Part shown: positions 9,057 to 17,288 of the stretch, piece after piece
Layout of the letters: the number at the start of each line of letters is the position of its first letter
How positions within the stretch are numbered: the stretch's first letter is position 1
Source: SZAS-79 sp965279075
GTDB lineage: Bacteria; Pseudomonadota; Gammaproteobacteria; Burkholderiales; SG8-39
Reading direction: 5' to 3'
Length of the DNA stretch: 64,000 nucleotides
NCBI GenBank assembly: GCA_965279075.1
Contig: CBDIHI010000007.1
Span: 1 to 64,000 of the forward strand
The notes under the pieces: generated by a model
Database searches by the model: none
Seen by the model: the letters and a program-made list of their open reading frames with translations, nothing else
What the model was told of the DNA's origin: nothing
Position numbers and translations under genes: made by a program

Positions 9057-10232
9057 ATGAACAGCACCCGCCGCAACGTCGCATTGCTGGCCGGGTGCCA
9101 GGCGATGCTGTTCAGCAACAGTTCGACGCTTGCCTCCATCAACGGCCTCGCAGGCATGTCGCTCGCCACCACGCCCGCTCTCGGCACGTTGCCGGTGACG
9201 ACCTGGGTGCTTGGGGGGGCGCTGGCCACCATGCCCGCGTCGCTCTACATGAAGCGCGCCGGACGCACCCAGGGCCTGATCGCGGGCGTTTCCACCGGGA
9301 TCGTTGCGGCCCTGATCTGCGCGCTGGCCATGGGACTGCATAATTTCTGGCTGCTGTGCCTCGGGACCCTCGTGTTCGGGGCGTCCAACGCCACAGGCCA
9401 GTACTACCGCTTCGCGGCCGCCGATGTCTCCCCCCCCGACTACAAGGCGCGCGCGATCTCGCTGGTGCTGGCTGGAGGGTTGGCGGGCGGCATCCTCGGG
9501 CCGGGATTGAGCCGCGTGTCGGTGGATGCCTTCGCAGACCGCTTCCTCGGCGCTTACCTGGCATTGATCCTGTTTTGCCTCGTCAGCATAGTGCTGCTGA
9601 AGAAAACCAGCATTCCCGACCCGACGGCGGCGGAGCAGGCGAGCGGCGGCAGGCCGCTGCGCGAAATCATGCGCCAGCCGAAGTTCGCCGTGGCCGTGCT
9701 CTCGGGTGCGGTCGGTTACGGGGTGATGAACCTGCTGATGACGGCCACGCCGATCGCAATGGGCATGTGCGGCCATCCGTTCGGCGATGCGGCCTTCGTC
9801 GTGTCCTCGCACGTCATCGCGATGTTCGCACCGTCCCTCGTCGCCGGCTCGCTGATCAGGCGCTTCGGGGTGCTGAACATCATCCTCGTCGGGGCCTTGC
9901 TCAACGGGGCCAGCGTGGCGGTCGCGCTTTCGGGCGTAGCGGTGGCCCATTTCTGGTTGTCGCTCGTGCTGCTAGGTGTCGGCTGGAATTTCATGTACAT
10001 CGGCGGCACGACGCTGCTTACGGAGACGTACCGGCCGGAGGAGAAGGCAAAGGCGCAGGGCGCGAACGACCTGTGCATCTTCGTGATGATGGTGATGTCC
10101 TCGCTGACCTCCGGGCTGCTCGTGTCGCGCGCGGGCTGGGACAGGGTCAATCTGTTTGCGCTGCCGCTGCTCGCGGTAGTGGCGGTGGCGACGCTGTGGC
10201 TTGCGATGCGGCGTGGAAAGGTGGCGGCATGA
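9057..10232 (+). CDS. MFS transporter
   Basis: A 391-aa major facilitator with about twelve hydrophobic segments. The signature loop ASLYMKRAGRTQGLIAG lies between helices 2 and 3, a conserved cytoplasmic MFS loop. There is no convincing Shine-Dalgarno before ATG 9057; TATATATGA immediately precedes it, so translation may be leaderless or weakly initiated. The last codon overlaps the DSD1-like gene as ATGA, which suggests that the carrier moves the substrate or product of that enzyme, perhaps a hydroxy-amino acid. That link is inference. Confidence 0.85.
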   Translation: MNSTRRNVALLAGCQAMLFSNSSTLASINGLAGMSLATTPALGTLPVTTWVLGGALATMPASLYMKRAGRTQGLIAGVSTGIVAALICALAMGLHNFWLLCLGTLVFGASNATGQYYRFAAADVSPPDYKARAISLVLAGGLAGGILGPGLSRVSVDAFADRFLGAYLALILFCLVSIVLLKKTSIPDPTAAEQASGGRPLREIMRQPKFAVAVLSGAVGYGVMNLLMTATPIAMGMCGHPFGDAAFVVSSHVIAMFAPSLVAGSLIRRFGVLNIILVGALLNGASVAVALSGVAVAHFWLSLVLLGVGWNFMYIGGTTLLTETYRPEEKAKAQGANDLCIFVMMVMSSLTSGLLVSRAGWDRVNLFALPLLAVVAVATLWLAMRRGKVAA

Positions 10233-11347
10233 CCGCGATCCTGCCCGCGAGGCTGGGGCAGCGGCTGGAGGAAGTCGACACCCCGGCGCTGATCCTCGAC
10301 CTCGATGCCTTCGAATCCAACATCCGTGCACTGAACGCCGCGCTTTCCGGGCGAAAGGTCCGCGTGCGGGCGCATGCGAAGACGCACAAGTGCCCCGAGA
10401 TCGCGCTGCGCCAGGTCGCGGCGGGTGCGATTGGCGTGTGTTGCCAGAAAGTGTCCGAGGCCGAGGCCATGGTCGAAGGCGGGGTGGGCGATGTCCTCGT
10501 ATCCAACGAGGTGGTCGGTTCGGGCAAGCTCGCCCGCCTTGCGCGGCTCGCGAAGCGAGCCCGCATCGGCATCTGCGTCGACGATGTCCTGCAGGTGGAC
10601 GCGTTCGCGGCGGCCGCGAAGTCCGAAGGCGTCCGGATCGATGCGTATGTCGAAATCGACGTCGGTGCGAGGCGCTGCGGCGTGGCACCGGGCGCCCCGG
10701 CGCTCGAGCTCGCGCGCCGGATCGCCGCCGTGCCGGAACTCCGGTTCGCGGGATTGCAGGCCTACCAGGGCTCCGCGCAGCATGTGCGTACGATGCAGGA
10801 CCGGCGGGCCAGCATCGGCCTCGCCATCGAGGCGGCGCGGTCCACTCGCGCGCTGCTTGAGGCCAACGGCGTCCCATGCCCGGTCGTCACCGGCGCGGGC
10901 AGCGGGAGCTTCATGTTCGAGGCGGACAGCGCTGTCTACGACGAGCTGCAGCCGGGCTCGTACATCTTCATGGACGCGGACTATGCGCGCAACGAATGGG
11001 CGCCGCCGCTCCCCCGCTTCGAGCACGCGCTGTTCGTTCTGGCGACGGTGATGAGCCGGCCGGTCCCCGAACGCATCGTCGTGGATGCGGGCCTCAAGGC
11101 GTCGAGCGTCGATTCCGGCCTGCCGCAGGTCTGGCAGCGGCCGGGGCTGGAGTACACGCGCGCCTCGGATGAGCATGGCGTGATCGAAGCGCAACCCGGT
11201 GCCATGGCGCCCACGCTCGGCGAGAAACTGCTGTTGGTGCCCGGGCACTGCGATCCAACGGTGAACCTCTACGACTGGTACGTCTGCGTACGCGGTGGCG
11301 TGGTGGAGGCCCTCTGGCCGATCACCGCGCGCGGCGCCCTTGCCTGA
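10229..11347 (+). CDS. DSD1-family PLP enzyme (D-threonine aldolase / D-serine dehydratase-like)
   Basis: A 372-aa fold-type III PLP enzyme. The cofactor lysine is Lys51 in RAHAKTHKCPEIA. The barrel continues with VLVSNEVVG, YVEIDVGARRCGV and VTGAGSGSF, and the C-terminal domain carries the metal-binding PGHCDPTVNLYD (His-x-Cys type). Members cleave D-threonine or D-3-hydroxyaspartate, or dehydrate D-serine; which one cannot be decided here. The start ATG 10229 overlaps the MFS stop. The downstream spermidine-synthase-like gene begins 66 bases later. Confidence 0.88.
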   Translation: MTAILPARLGQRLEEVDTPALILDLDAFESNIRALNAALSGRKVRVRAHAKTHKCPEIALRQVAAGAIGVCCQKVSEAEAMVEGGVGDVLVSNEVVGSGKLARLARLAKRARIGICVDDVLQVDAFAAAAKSEGVRIDAYVEIDVGARRCGVAPGAPALELARRIAAVPELRFAGLQAYQGSAQHVRTMQDRRASIGLAIEAARSTRALLEANGVPCPVVTGAGSGSFMFEADSAVYDELQPGSYIFMDADYARNEWAPPLPRFEHALFVLATVMSRPVPERIVVDAGLKASSVDSGLPQVWQRPGLEYTRASDEHGVIEAQPGAMAPTLGEKLLLVPGHCDPTVNLYDWYVCVRGGVVEALWPITARGALA

Positions 11348-11381
11348 GCGGGCCGTGGGCGCCCACCGCTATACTTCCACC

Positions 11382-11417
11382 ATGAGAGTACGCACAGGCT
11401 TGGGGCGCCCGGCATGA
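11382..11417 (+). other. 11-codon upstream ORF coupled to the spermidine-synthase-like gene
   Basis: ATG 11382 opens an 11-codon reading frame (MRVRTGLGRPA) that ends in TGA 11415-11417. That stop overlaps the ATG of the next gene (11414) as ATGA. No strong ribosome binding site is visible before either start. This could be a leader peptide or chance; no conservation data are available here. Confidence 0.25.
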
Positions 11418-12199
11418 GACTCGGGCGCCGAGCGCAGCCCCGGTCCGGCCTGGTGGTGAGCGAAGAGGAGGGGGTGCGCTACCTGCATCAGGGCGGCGAG
11501 TACATCCAGAGCGCGATGCGGATCGACGCGCCGGACGACCTGGAGCTCGATTACACCCGCACCATGATGGCCTTCCTGTTGTTCCACCCGAGGCCGAGGG
11601 ACTGCCTGATGGTGGGGCTGGGCGGCGGCTCGATCCCCAAATTCTTCCATCGCAACCTGCCCGGCCTTCGCACGCGGGTGGTCGAGCTCGACCCCGAGGT
11701 GGTCAGCGCGGCCCGATCGCTGTTCGAGGTCCCGGCGGACTCCACGCGGCTGCGGATCGAAATCGGCGACGGTGCGGCAGCCGTCCATGCCATGGAGGGC
11801 GGGTGCGACCTGCTGTTCGCCGACGGCTTCGACGACGGGGCGCAGGTCCCGGAGCTTGTCAGCGAGGAATTCTACGCGGCCGCCTGCCGCGCCTTGCGCC
11901 CGACGGGCGTGCTGGTGGTCAACCTGTTCGGCCACGACCGGCGCCTGGATCGATACGTCAAGCGGATCGAGGCGGCCTTTTCGGGGTGTGCGGTGTGCCT
12001 CGAGGCCCGCGACGACGGCAACATTATCGTGTTCGCCCTGAAAGGCGCGCCCGCCTCGATCGAATGGGACGAGCTGCGCCGCTGCGCCGCGAAACTTGAG
12101 GCGAAGCTCGGCCTGCCGTTCGAGCGCTACGTGTCCGGGTTGCGCAAGATGAACCGCTGGACCCGAAAGGCGCTGTTGTTGTCGCCGGCGGCCGCATGA
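11414..12199 (+). CDS. spermidine synthase-like (polyamine aminopropyltransferase fold) protein
   Basis: A 261-aa Rossmann-fold methyltransferase-like protein. The nucleotide loop is LMVGLGGGSIPKF, followed by VVELDPEVVSAAR (acidic ribose contact), then GDGAAAV and LLFADGFDDG in place of the aminopropyltransferase active-site strand. The order matches spermidine-synthase-like proteins that lack the full N-terminal domain. These often have unknown small-molecule substrates, so a true spermidine synthase is not assured. It overlaps the following TauE/SafE gene by four bases. Confidence 0.8.
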   Translation: MRLGRRAQPRSGLVVSEEEGVRYLHQGGEYIQSAMRIDAPDDLELDYTRTMMAFLLFHPRPRDCLMVGLGGGSIPKFFHRNLPGLRTRVVELDPEVVSAARSLFEVPADSTRLRIEIGDGAAAVHAMEGGCDLLFADGFDDGAQVPELVSEEFYAAACRALRPTGVLVVNLFGHDRRLDRYVKRIEAAFSGCAVCLEARDDGNIIVFALKGAPASIEWDELRRCAAKLEAKLGLPFERYVSGLRKMNRWTRKALLLSPAAA

Positions 12200-12945
12200 G
12201 CGCCGGCGACTACGCCACGCTTGCGGCGCTTGCGGTCATCTCCTTCGGCGGGGCGTTCATCTTCGGGCTCACCGGTTTCGGCTCGGGCCTGCTTACCATC
12301 CCGCTGGCGACCCACCTGGTTCCGCTGCCGTTTGCGCTGGCGATGTTCTCGCTGCTCGACTGCACCAACGCGATCCGGATCGGCCTGAGCGACCCCAAGA
12401 GCGCGCTGGGCGCGGAGTGGAAGCGGATCCTGCCGGGCGTCGTGGTCGGCACCGTGGTCGGCATGACGATCCTCGTGAACCTGCCCCGCTCGGTGTCGAT
12501 GGCGGCCCTCGGCGTCTTCGTGCTCGCCATTGCGATCTCCAATATCGTGCGGGCAGGGACCGTGTCGATGGTGCGCCGGGGATGGGCCGTCGTGGCCGGG
12601 TTCGCGGGCGGCATCACCAGCACGCTGTTCGGCGCAGGCGGGCCGCCCTACGCGATCTACCTTTCGCGGCGGCCGGTCACCAAGGAGCAGTACCGCGCCA
12701 CGCTGGGCATCTGCACGATGTTCAGCATTTCGCTGCGCGTTGTGGCTTTCGTCATCGCCGGGCCCCTGCAGTCGGCCACCCCGTGGCTGTGGGCGCTGGC
12801 GGTGCTGCCGTTCTCGCTGGCCGGGCTGTGGCTCGCGTCGAAGGCGTTCGCGCGCTTCTCGCGCGATACGCTGATCCGCGCGATCGGGTTCATGCTCGCC
12901 GCGAGCGGCCTCTCGCTGATCGCCAGGGCGGTTACTGCTGCTTGA
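12196..12945 (+). CDS. TauE/SafE family sulfite/anion exporter
   Basis: A 249-aa membrane protein with about eight hydrophobic segments. The N-terminal half has the family loop TGFGSGLLTIPLATHLV and the C-terminal half repeats it with FAGGITSTLFGAGGPPYAIY. Family members export sulfite, sulfoacetate or other anions made during organosulfur catabolism, but many are uncharacterised. The 3' end overlaps the convergent Bug gene by 14 bases. Sulfite export would fit the organosulfur-type operon 30 kb away, but that is only suggestive. Confidence 0.88.
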   Translation: MSAGDYATLAALAVISFGGAFIFGLTGFGSGLLTIPLATHLVPLPFALAMFSLLDCTNAIRIGLSDPKSALGAEWKRILPGVVVGTVVGMTILVNLPRSVSMAALGVFVLAIAISNIVRAGTVSMVRRGWAVVAGFAGGITSTLFGAGGPPYAIYLSRRPVTKEQYRATLGICTMFSISLRVVAFVIAGPLQSATPWLWALAVLPFSLAGLWLASKAFARFSRDTLIRAIGFMLAASGLSLIARAVTAA

Positions 12946-13888
12946 TCCCCGCGTCGCGGATGATCTTGCCCCACTTGTCCTGCTCGCCCTTGATGAACGC
13001 TGCGGCCTGCTCGGGCGTCCCGCCCAGCGGTTCGGCGCCGAGCTCCGCGAAGCGCGCAACGATCGCCGGTCGCGCGATTGCCGCGTTCACGTCGGCGTTG
13101 AGCCGGCGGATGATCTCCGGCGGGGTCTTCGCCGGCGCAAGCAGCGCGAACCAGCCCAGCACCTCGAACCCGGCTAGGCCGGTCTCGGCGACCGTGGGCA
13201 CGTCGGGCAGCAGGGGCGTGCGCTTCGCGCTCGACACCGCGAGTGGCCGCAGCGCCCCTTTGCGGATGTGGGGGGTCATGATCGCGACGTTCTCGAACAT
13301 CATCGGCACGCGGCCGGACAGGAGGTCGGGCATCAGGGCGCCCGAGCCCTTGTAAGGGATGTGGACGATATTCACGCCCGCCATGCGCTGCACGAGCTCG
13401 CCGGCCAGGTGCTGCGCGGTGCCGGGGCTGGAGGACGCGTACTCGACCTTGCCGGGGTTCTGCTTGAGGTAGGCGAGGAGCTGCGCCATGGTGGTCGCCG
13501 CCATTGACGGGTGCACGACGAGCACATACGGCGTGGTCCCCACCAGCGCGGCCGGGGCGAAGTCACGGTCTTCGTAAGGGAGCGAGGCATACAGGGCGGG
13601 GGCGGTGCCGTGCGTGCTGGGCACCAGCACCAGCGTGTGGCCGTCCGGCGCCGATTTCGCCACGATGCCGCTGCCGATGGTGCCGCTGGCGCCGGGCCGG
13701 TTCTCCACGACGACGGCGCGGCCGAGCGACTCGGTGAGCTCCTGCGCGACGAGCCGGCCGATCACGTCGGTCGTGCCGCCCGGCGGGTAGCCGACCACGA
13801 TGCGGACCGTCTGGGTGGGGTAGCCTTGCGCGTGCGCCGCGAGGCAAGCCAGGGCGAGCGCGGCCCCGGTGAGCGTCGATCTGAACAT
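12932..13888 (-). CDS. Bug-family tripartite tricarboxylate transporter substrate-binding protein
   Basis: A 318-aa periplasmic solute-binding protein with a signal peptide (MFRSTLTGAALALACLAAHA). Bug landmarks are YPTQTVRIVVGYPPGGTTDV, VENRPGASGTIGS, VHIPYKGSGALMPDLLSG and LPDVPTVAETGL. GGAGGAGG precedes ATG 13888. Bug proteins bind small carboxylates; no TctA/TctB membrane genes are nearby. It is transcribed away from the ThDP-enzyme operon's 3' end, behind an AT-rich 115-base spacer. The ligand is unknown. Confidence 0.92.
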   Translation of the reverse strand: MFRSTLTGAALALACLAAHAQGYPTQTVRIVVGYPPGGTTDVIGRLVAQELTESLGRAVVVENRPGASGTIGSGIVAKSAPDGHTLVLVPSTHGTAPALYASLPYEDRDFAPAALVGTTPYVLVVHPSMAATTMAQLLAYLKQNPGKVEYASSSPGTAQHLAGELVQRMAGVNIVHIPYKGSGALMPDLLSGRVPMMFENVAIMTPHIRKGALRPLAVSSAKRTPLLPDVPTVAETGLAGFEVLGWFALLAPAKTPPEIIRRLNADVNAAIARPAIVARFAELGAEPLGGTPEQAAAFIKGEQDKWGKIIRDAGIKQQ

Positions 13889-13908
13889 GATGCCTCCTCC
13901 TGCTGTTT

Positions 13909-13937
13909 TAGTTTTGCCAAAAATAGAACGAAAACTA
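13909..13937. promoter_or_regulatory. AT-rich inverted repeat upstream of a Bug gene
   Basis: TAGTTTT (13909-13915) and AAAACTA (13931-13937) form perfect 7-base arms with a 15-base spacer that is itself A-rich. It sits about 20 bases upstream of the Bug start, in the promoter position. It may be an operator; chance is possible in an AT-rich stretch. Confidence 0.3.
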
Positions 13938-14002
13938 CCCGGATCGCCGCTTCTGTGGCGGACTTTCGGAAATAAAGTTAAAGATTCCTGCGCCCGGTCC
14001 GC

Positions 14003-15544
14003 CTACGGGATGACGAATTCGATCAGGAAGGGGCCGCGCTTGGCGCAGGCCGCGCGGAACCTGTCCGCGAACCCTTCGAGCGTATCCACGCGCACCGCCT
14101 CCATGCCCATGCCGCCCGCGAGCTTCACCCAGTCGAGGTCGGGCGGGCCGAGGTCGAAGAGCTGCCGGGCGCTTTTCCCCGGCGTGGCGCCGACCGCGGT
14201 CAGTTCGCCCATCAGGATCCTGTAGCTGCGGTTGGCGAAGATCACGTTCACCACGTTGAGGTTCTCGCGCGCCTGCGTCCACAGCGACTGCACCGTGTAC
14301 ATGCCGCCGCCGTCGGATTGAAGGCAGACAGTCTTGCGGTCCGGGCAGGCGAACGCGGCGCCGGTCGCGAGCGGCAGCCCGCAGCCGATCGCGCCGCCGG
14401 TGTTCTGGATCCAGTCGTTCGGCGCGGCGGCGAACGTCGGCGCGAAGAGCATCCGGCCGGAGGTCACTGCGTCCTCGGCGACGATGGCGTTCTCGGGGAT
14501 CAGCGCGGCGATGGTGTGGGCGAAAGCCTCGGGCGTGAAGGCGCCGGTCGCGATCACGGCTTTCGGGGCTTCGGCGATCGCGGTGTCGCGGGGCGCGCCA
14601 AGGTCGTCGGCGAGGGCTTCGAGCGCGGCGACCGCATCTTCCTCGACACGCGCGAGCACGTGGACGGCGCAGTCCCTGGGCCAGAGTTCGCTGGGCTTGC
14701 CGGGGTAGGCGAAAAAACCGACCGGGGGCCTGGCACCGGCCAGGATCAGGTGGGACAGGCCGGCGAGCACTTCCAGCGCCCGGTCGACGGCGTAGGGGAT
14801 GCGGTCGACCTGCGGCCGGCCACGGCCGCGGGCCATCCGGCCGACCTGCGAGGGGACCCGCAGTTTCGCGCCGGTCTTCGCGGCGATCCGGTGCGCTGCT
14901 TTCAGGCCGCGTTCCGACAGCGCCGTGCCGGAGAGCACGATCATCGCCGGGGCACCGGTGCGCAGGGCGCGTGCCGAAGTGGCGATTGCGTCCGGGGCTA
15001 CGCCCGGGCGCGCGGGCACGGCCAGCGCGGCTGCGGGCCCGGTACTTTCGTTCCAGGCCGTATCGGCGGGGAGAATCAGCGTGGCGATCTGGCCGGGCGC
15101 GGTTCGCGCGGCCTGCACGGCGGCCGCGCCGGCCGCGGGGACTTCCTCCGCGGTGGTGCAGGTGCGCACCCAATGGGAGGCGGCGCGGGCGAGGCCTTCG
15201 GTGTCCGAGGTGAGCGGGGCATCGTACGGGCGGTGGTAGGTCGCCTGGTCGCCCACGACGTTGACGATGGGCGAGAAAGCGCGCCGCGCGTTGTGCAGGC
15301 TGGCGATGCCGTTGGCCAGGCCCGGGCCGCAATGCAGCAGCGTGGCGGCGGGCTTGCCGGCCATGCGGCCGTAGCCGTCGGCGCAGCCGGTCACGACCGT
15401 CTCCGCGAGGCCGAGCACGCAGCGCAGTCCCGGGACGCGGTCGAGCGCTGCGACGAAGTGCATCTCGGACGTGCCCGGGTTGGCGAAGCAGACTTCCACG
15501 CCGGAGGCGAGCAGCGTCCGCGCGAGACTTTCAGCACCGTTCAT
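14003..15544 (-). CDS. acetolactate synthase-like ThDP-dependent enzyme
   Basis: A 513-aa protein with the three-domain thiamine-diphosphate fold. The N-terminal domain contains the activating glutamate in VLGLAETVVTGCADGYGRM. The middle domain includes PAMIVLSGTALSERG. The C-terminal domain binds the cofactor with SDGGGMYTVQSLWTQARE...NRSYRIL. The family covers large acetolactate synthase subunits and benzoylformate-decarboxylase-type lyases. It is shorter than IlvB (about 570 aa) and has no small subunit nearby, so a catabolic 2-oxoacid decarboxylase or carboligase is more likely. ATG 15544 overlaps the glutathione reductase stop by four bases. Confidence 0.82.
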   Translation of the reverse strand: MNGAESLARTLLASGVEVCFANPGTSEMHFVAALDRVPGLRCVLGLAETVVTGCADGYGRMAGKPAATLLHCGPGLANGIASLHNARRAFSPIVNVVGDQATYHRPYDAPLTSDTEGLARAASHWVRTCTTAEEVPAAGAAAVQAARTAPGQIATLILPADTAWNESTGPAAALAVPARPGVAPDAIATSARALRTGAPAMIVLSGTALSERGLKAAHRIAAKTGAKLRVPSQVGRMARGRGRPQVDRIPYAVDRALEVLAGLSHLILAGARPPVGFFAYPGKPSELWPRDCAVHVLARVEEDAVAALEALADDLGAPRDTAIAEAPKAVIATGAFTPEAFAHTIAALIPENAIVAEDAVTSGRMLFAPTFAAAPNDWIQNTGGAIGCGLPLATGAAFACPDRKTVCLQSDGGGMYTVQSLWTQARENLNVVNVIFANRSYRILMGELTAVGATPGKSARQLFDLGPPDLDWVKLAGGMGMEAVRVDTLEGFADRFRAACAKRGPFLIEFVIP

Positions 15545-16899
15545 GAACTGGCTTTCTCCCGCATGGTGACGAATTCCTCGGCCGCCGTGGGGTGGATGCC
15601 GATGGTCGAATCGAACTGCGCCTTGGTGGCGCCGCATTTGATCGCGATGGCGATGCCCTGGATGATCTCGCCGGCATCGGCGCCCATCATATGCGCGCCG
15701 AGCACTTTCTGCGTCGAGGCGTCGACGACGAGCTTCATGAAGGTTTTCTCCTCGCTGCCGGAGAGCGTGTGCTTCAGCGCCCGGAAGCCCGCCTTGTAGA
15801 TGTCGACCACATGGCCGCGTTCCTTCGCGGCCTCCTCCGACAGCCCCACCGTCGCGACGTTGGGGATTGCGAAGATCGCGGTCGGTATGTTGTCGTAGTC
15901 CATCGAGGTGGGCTCGTTCCTGAACAGCGTCTTCGCGAGCGCCATGCCTTCGGCCGTGGCGACCGGGGTCAGGTTGACCCGGTTGGTGACATCGCCGATC
16001 GCGTGGACGGAGTCCAACGAGCTCTTAAGATGTTTGTCCACGATGATCGCGCCGTCGGTGGCGAGATTCACGCCCGCAGCCTCCAGCCCGAGCTTGCCGG
16101 TGTTCGGTTTCCTGCCCGTGGCGTACATCACGGCGCCGGCCTCGGCGCGGCTGCCGTCCCTGAACGTGGCGAGGATCAACCCCGAGGGCGCTTCCTCCAG
16201 TGAGGCGATATCGCTCTCGAACCGGATCGTCACGCCTTTTTTCGCCATCTCGTCGGCGAGGCGCTGGCCGAGCTCGGCGTCGAACCCGCGCAGCAGGCGC
16301 TTGCCGCGGTAGACGAGCGTGGTCTTTACGCCAAGGCCGTTGAAGATCGACGCGAACTCGACTGCAATGTAGCCGCCGCCGACGACGATCGCGGCCTTGG
16401 GCAGCTGGGGCAGGAAGAACGCCTCGTTCGAGGTAATCGCGAGCTCGCGTCCCGGGATTTCGGGGACGGTGGGCCACGACCCGGTGGCGACGAGGATGTG
16501 CTTGGCGGTGTAGGACTTGCCGCCGCATTCGACCGTGTGGGGATCGACGACGGTCGCGCGCGCTTTCAGGATCGTGACACCCGCGTTCGCGAGCACGCGC
16601 TCGTACACGCCGTTCAGCCGCGCGATCTCCTTGTCCTTGTTGGCCACCAGCGTGGGCCAATGGAACGAAGGCTCGGGGACCGTCCAGCCGAATCCGGCGG
16701 CATCGTGGAAGTCCTCGCGGAAGTGCGCCGCGTAGGAAAACAGCTTCTTGGGGATGCAGCCTACGTTGACGCAGGTGCCGCCGAAATAGCGCTCCTCGGC
16801 GATGGCGACTTTCGCGCCGTAGTTCGCGCAGACCCGGCTCGCCCGCACGCCGCCGGAGCCGGCGCCGATCGTGAACAGGTCGTAGTCATAGCGGGACAC
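15541..16899 (-). CDS. gor: glutathione-disulfide reductase
   Basis: A 452-aa flavoprotein disulfide reductase that regenerates GSH from GSSG with NADPH. The FAD-binding N-terminus is YDLFTIGAGSGGVRASR. The redox-active disulfide is GGTCVNVGCIPKK (Cys43, Cys48). The NAD(P) site is VVGGGYIAVEFASIFNGLG followed by a basic YRGKRLLR that favours NADPH. The C-terminal catalytic histidine motif is HPTAAEEFVTM. Length and motifs match the bacterial enzyme. It is coupled to the ThDP enzyme downstream, possibly only by operon packing. Confidence 0.93.
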   Translation of the reverse strand: MSRYDYDLFTIGAGSGGVRASRVCANYGAKVAIAEERYFGGTCVNVGCIPKKLFSYAAHFREDFHDAAGFGWTVPEPSFHWPTLVANKDKEIARLNGVYERVLANAGVTILKARATVVDPHTVECGGKSYTAKHILVATGSWPTVPEIPGRELAITSNEAFFLPQLPKAAIVVGGGYIAVEFASIFNGLGVKTTLVYRGKRLLRGFDAELGQRLADEMAKKGVTIRFESDIASLEEAPSGLILATFRDGSRAEAGAVMYATGRKPNTGKLGLEAAGVNLATDGAIIVDKHLKSSLDSVHAIGDVTNRVNLTPVATAEGMALAKTLFRNEPTSMDYDNIPTAIFAIPNVATVGLSEEAAKERGHVVDIYKAGFRALKHTLSGSEEKTFMKLVVDASTQKVLGAHMMGADAGEIIQGIAIAIKCGATKAQFDSTIGIHPTAAEEFVTMREKASS

Positions 16900-16923
16900 C
16901 AGGGAATCGTCCCGCGCAATCGC

Positions 16924-17184
16924 TCAGAGGTTCTTGAGGTTCAGCTCGACCATCTCGAGCTGCGCGGCGATGCCGTTGTGCTGCGGCTTGTCGGCCAGCC
17001 ACTTGAGGGCGTTGGCGATGCGCTGCTCGATCTGTGCGCGCGGCATGCCGTCCACCCCGTTGAAGAGGGAGGCGAGCTCGGGGAGGTTGTTCGACTGGGC
17101 GAGCGCACGCACCTGCGACAGCAGGGCCTCGACGCCTGCGCGGTCGAGGTTGGTCACGATTTTCATGGTCTTGTCGTTGTCCAT
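16924..17184 (-). CDS. small acidic hypothetical protein
   Basis: An 86-aa soluble protein, mostly predicted helical. It contains VEALLSQVRALAQSNNLPEL, MPRAQIEQRIANALKW and a leucine/asparagine-rich end (LEMVELNLKNL). It has no signal peptide or membrane helix. AAGGAG five bases before ATG 17184 supports it as a real gene. It lies directly upstream of the glutathione reductase gene with a 24-base gap, so the two are probably cotranscribed. I do not recognise a named family. Confidence 0.65.
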   Translation of the reverse strand: MDNDKTMKIVTNLDRAGVEALLSQVRALAQSNNLPELASLFNGVDGMPRAQIEQRIANALKWLADKPQHNGIAAQLEMVELNLKNL

Positions 17185-17288
17185 GCGGGCTCCTTGGGGT
17201 GTGCCTGATCGTGGGGATGTCAGGGGAGGGACTGCCGATGGCGAATCTTAGCACCCGGGCGGCGGATTTCCATGCCGCGGTTCGGCCG

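Noticed and set aside
9002..9950. N-terminal extension of the radical SAM protein
   Set aside because: It would overlap the MFS gene and contains no family residues; ATG 8999 gives the normal protein.
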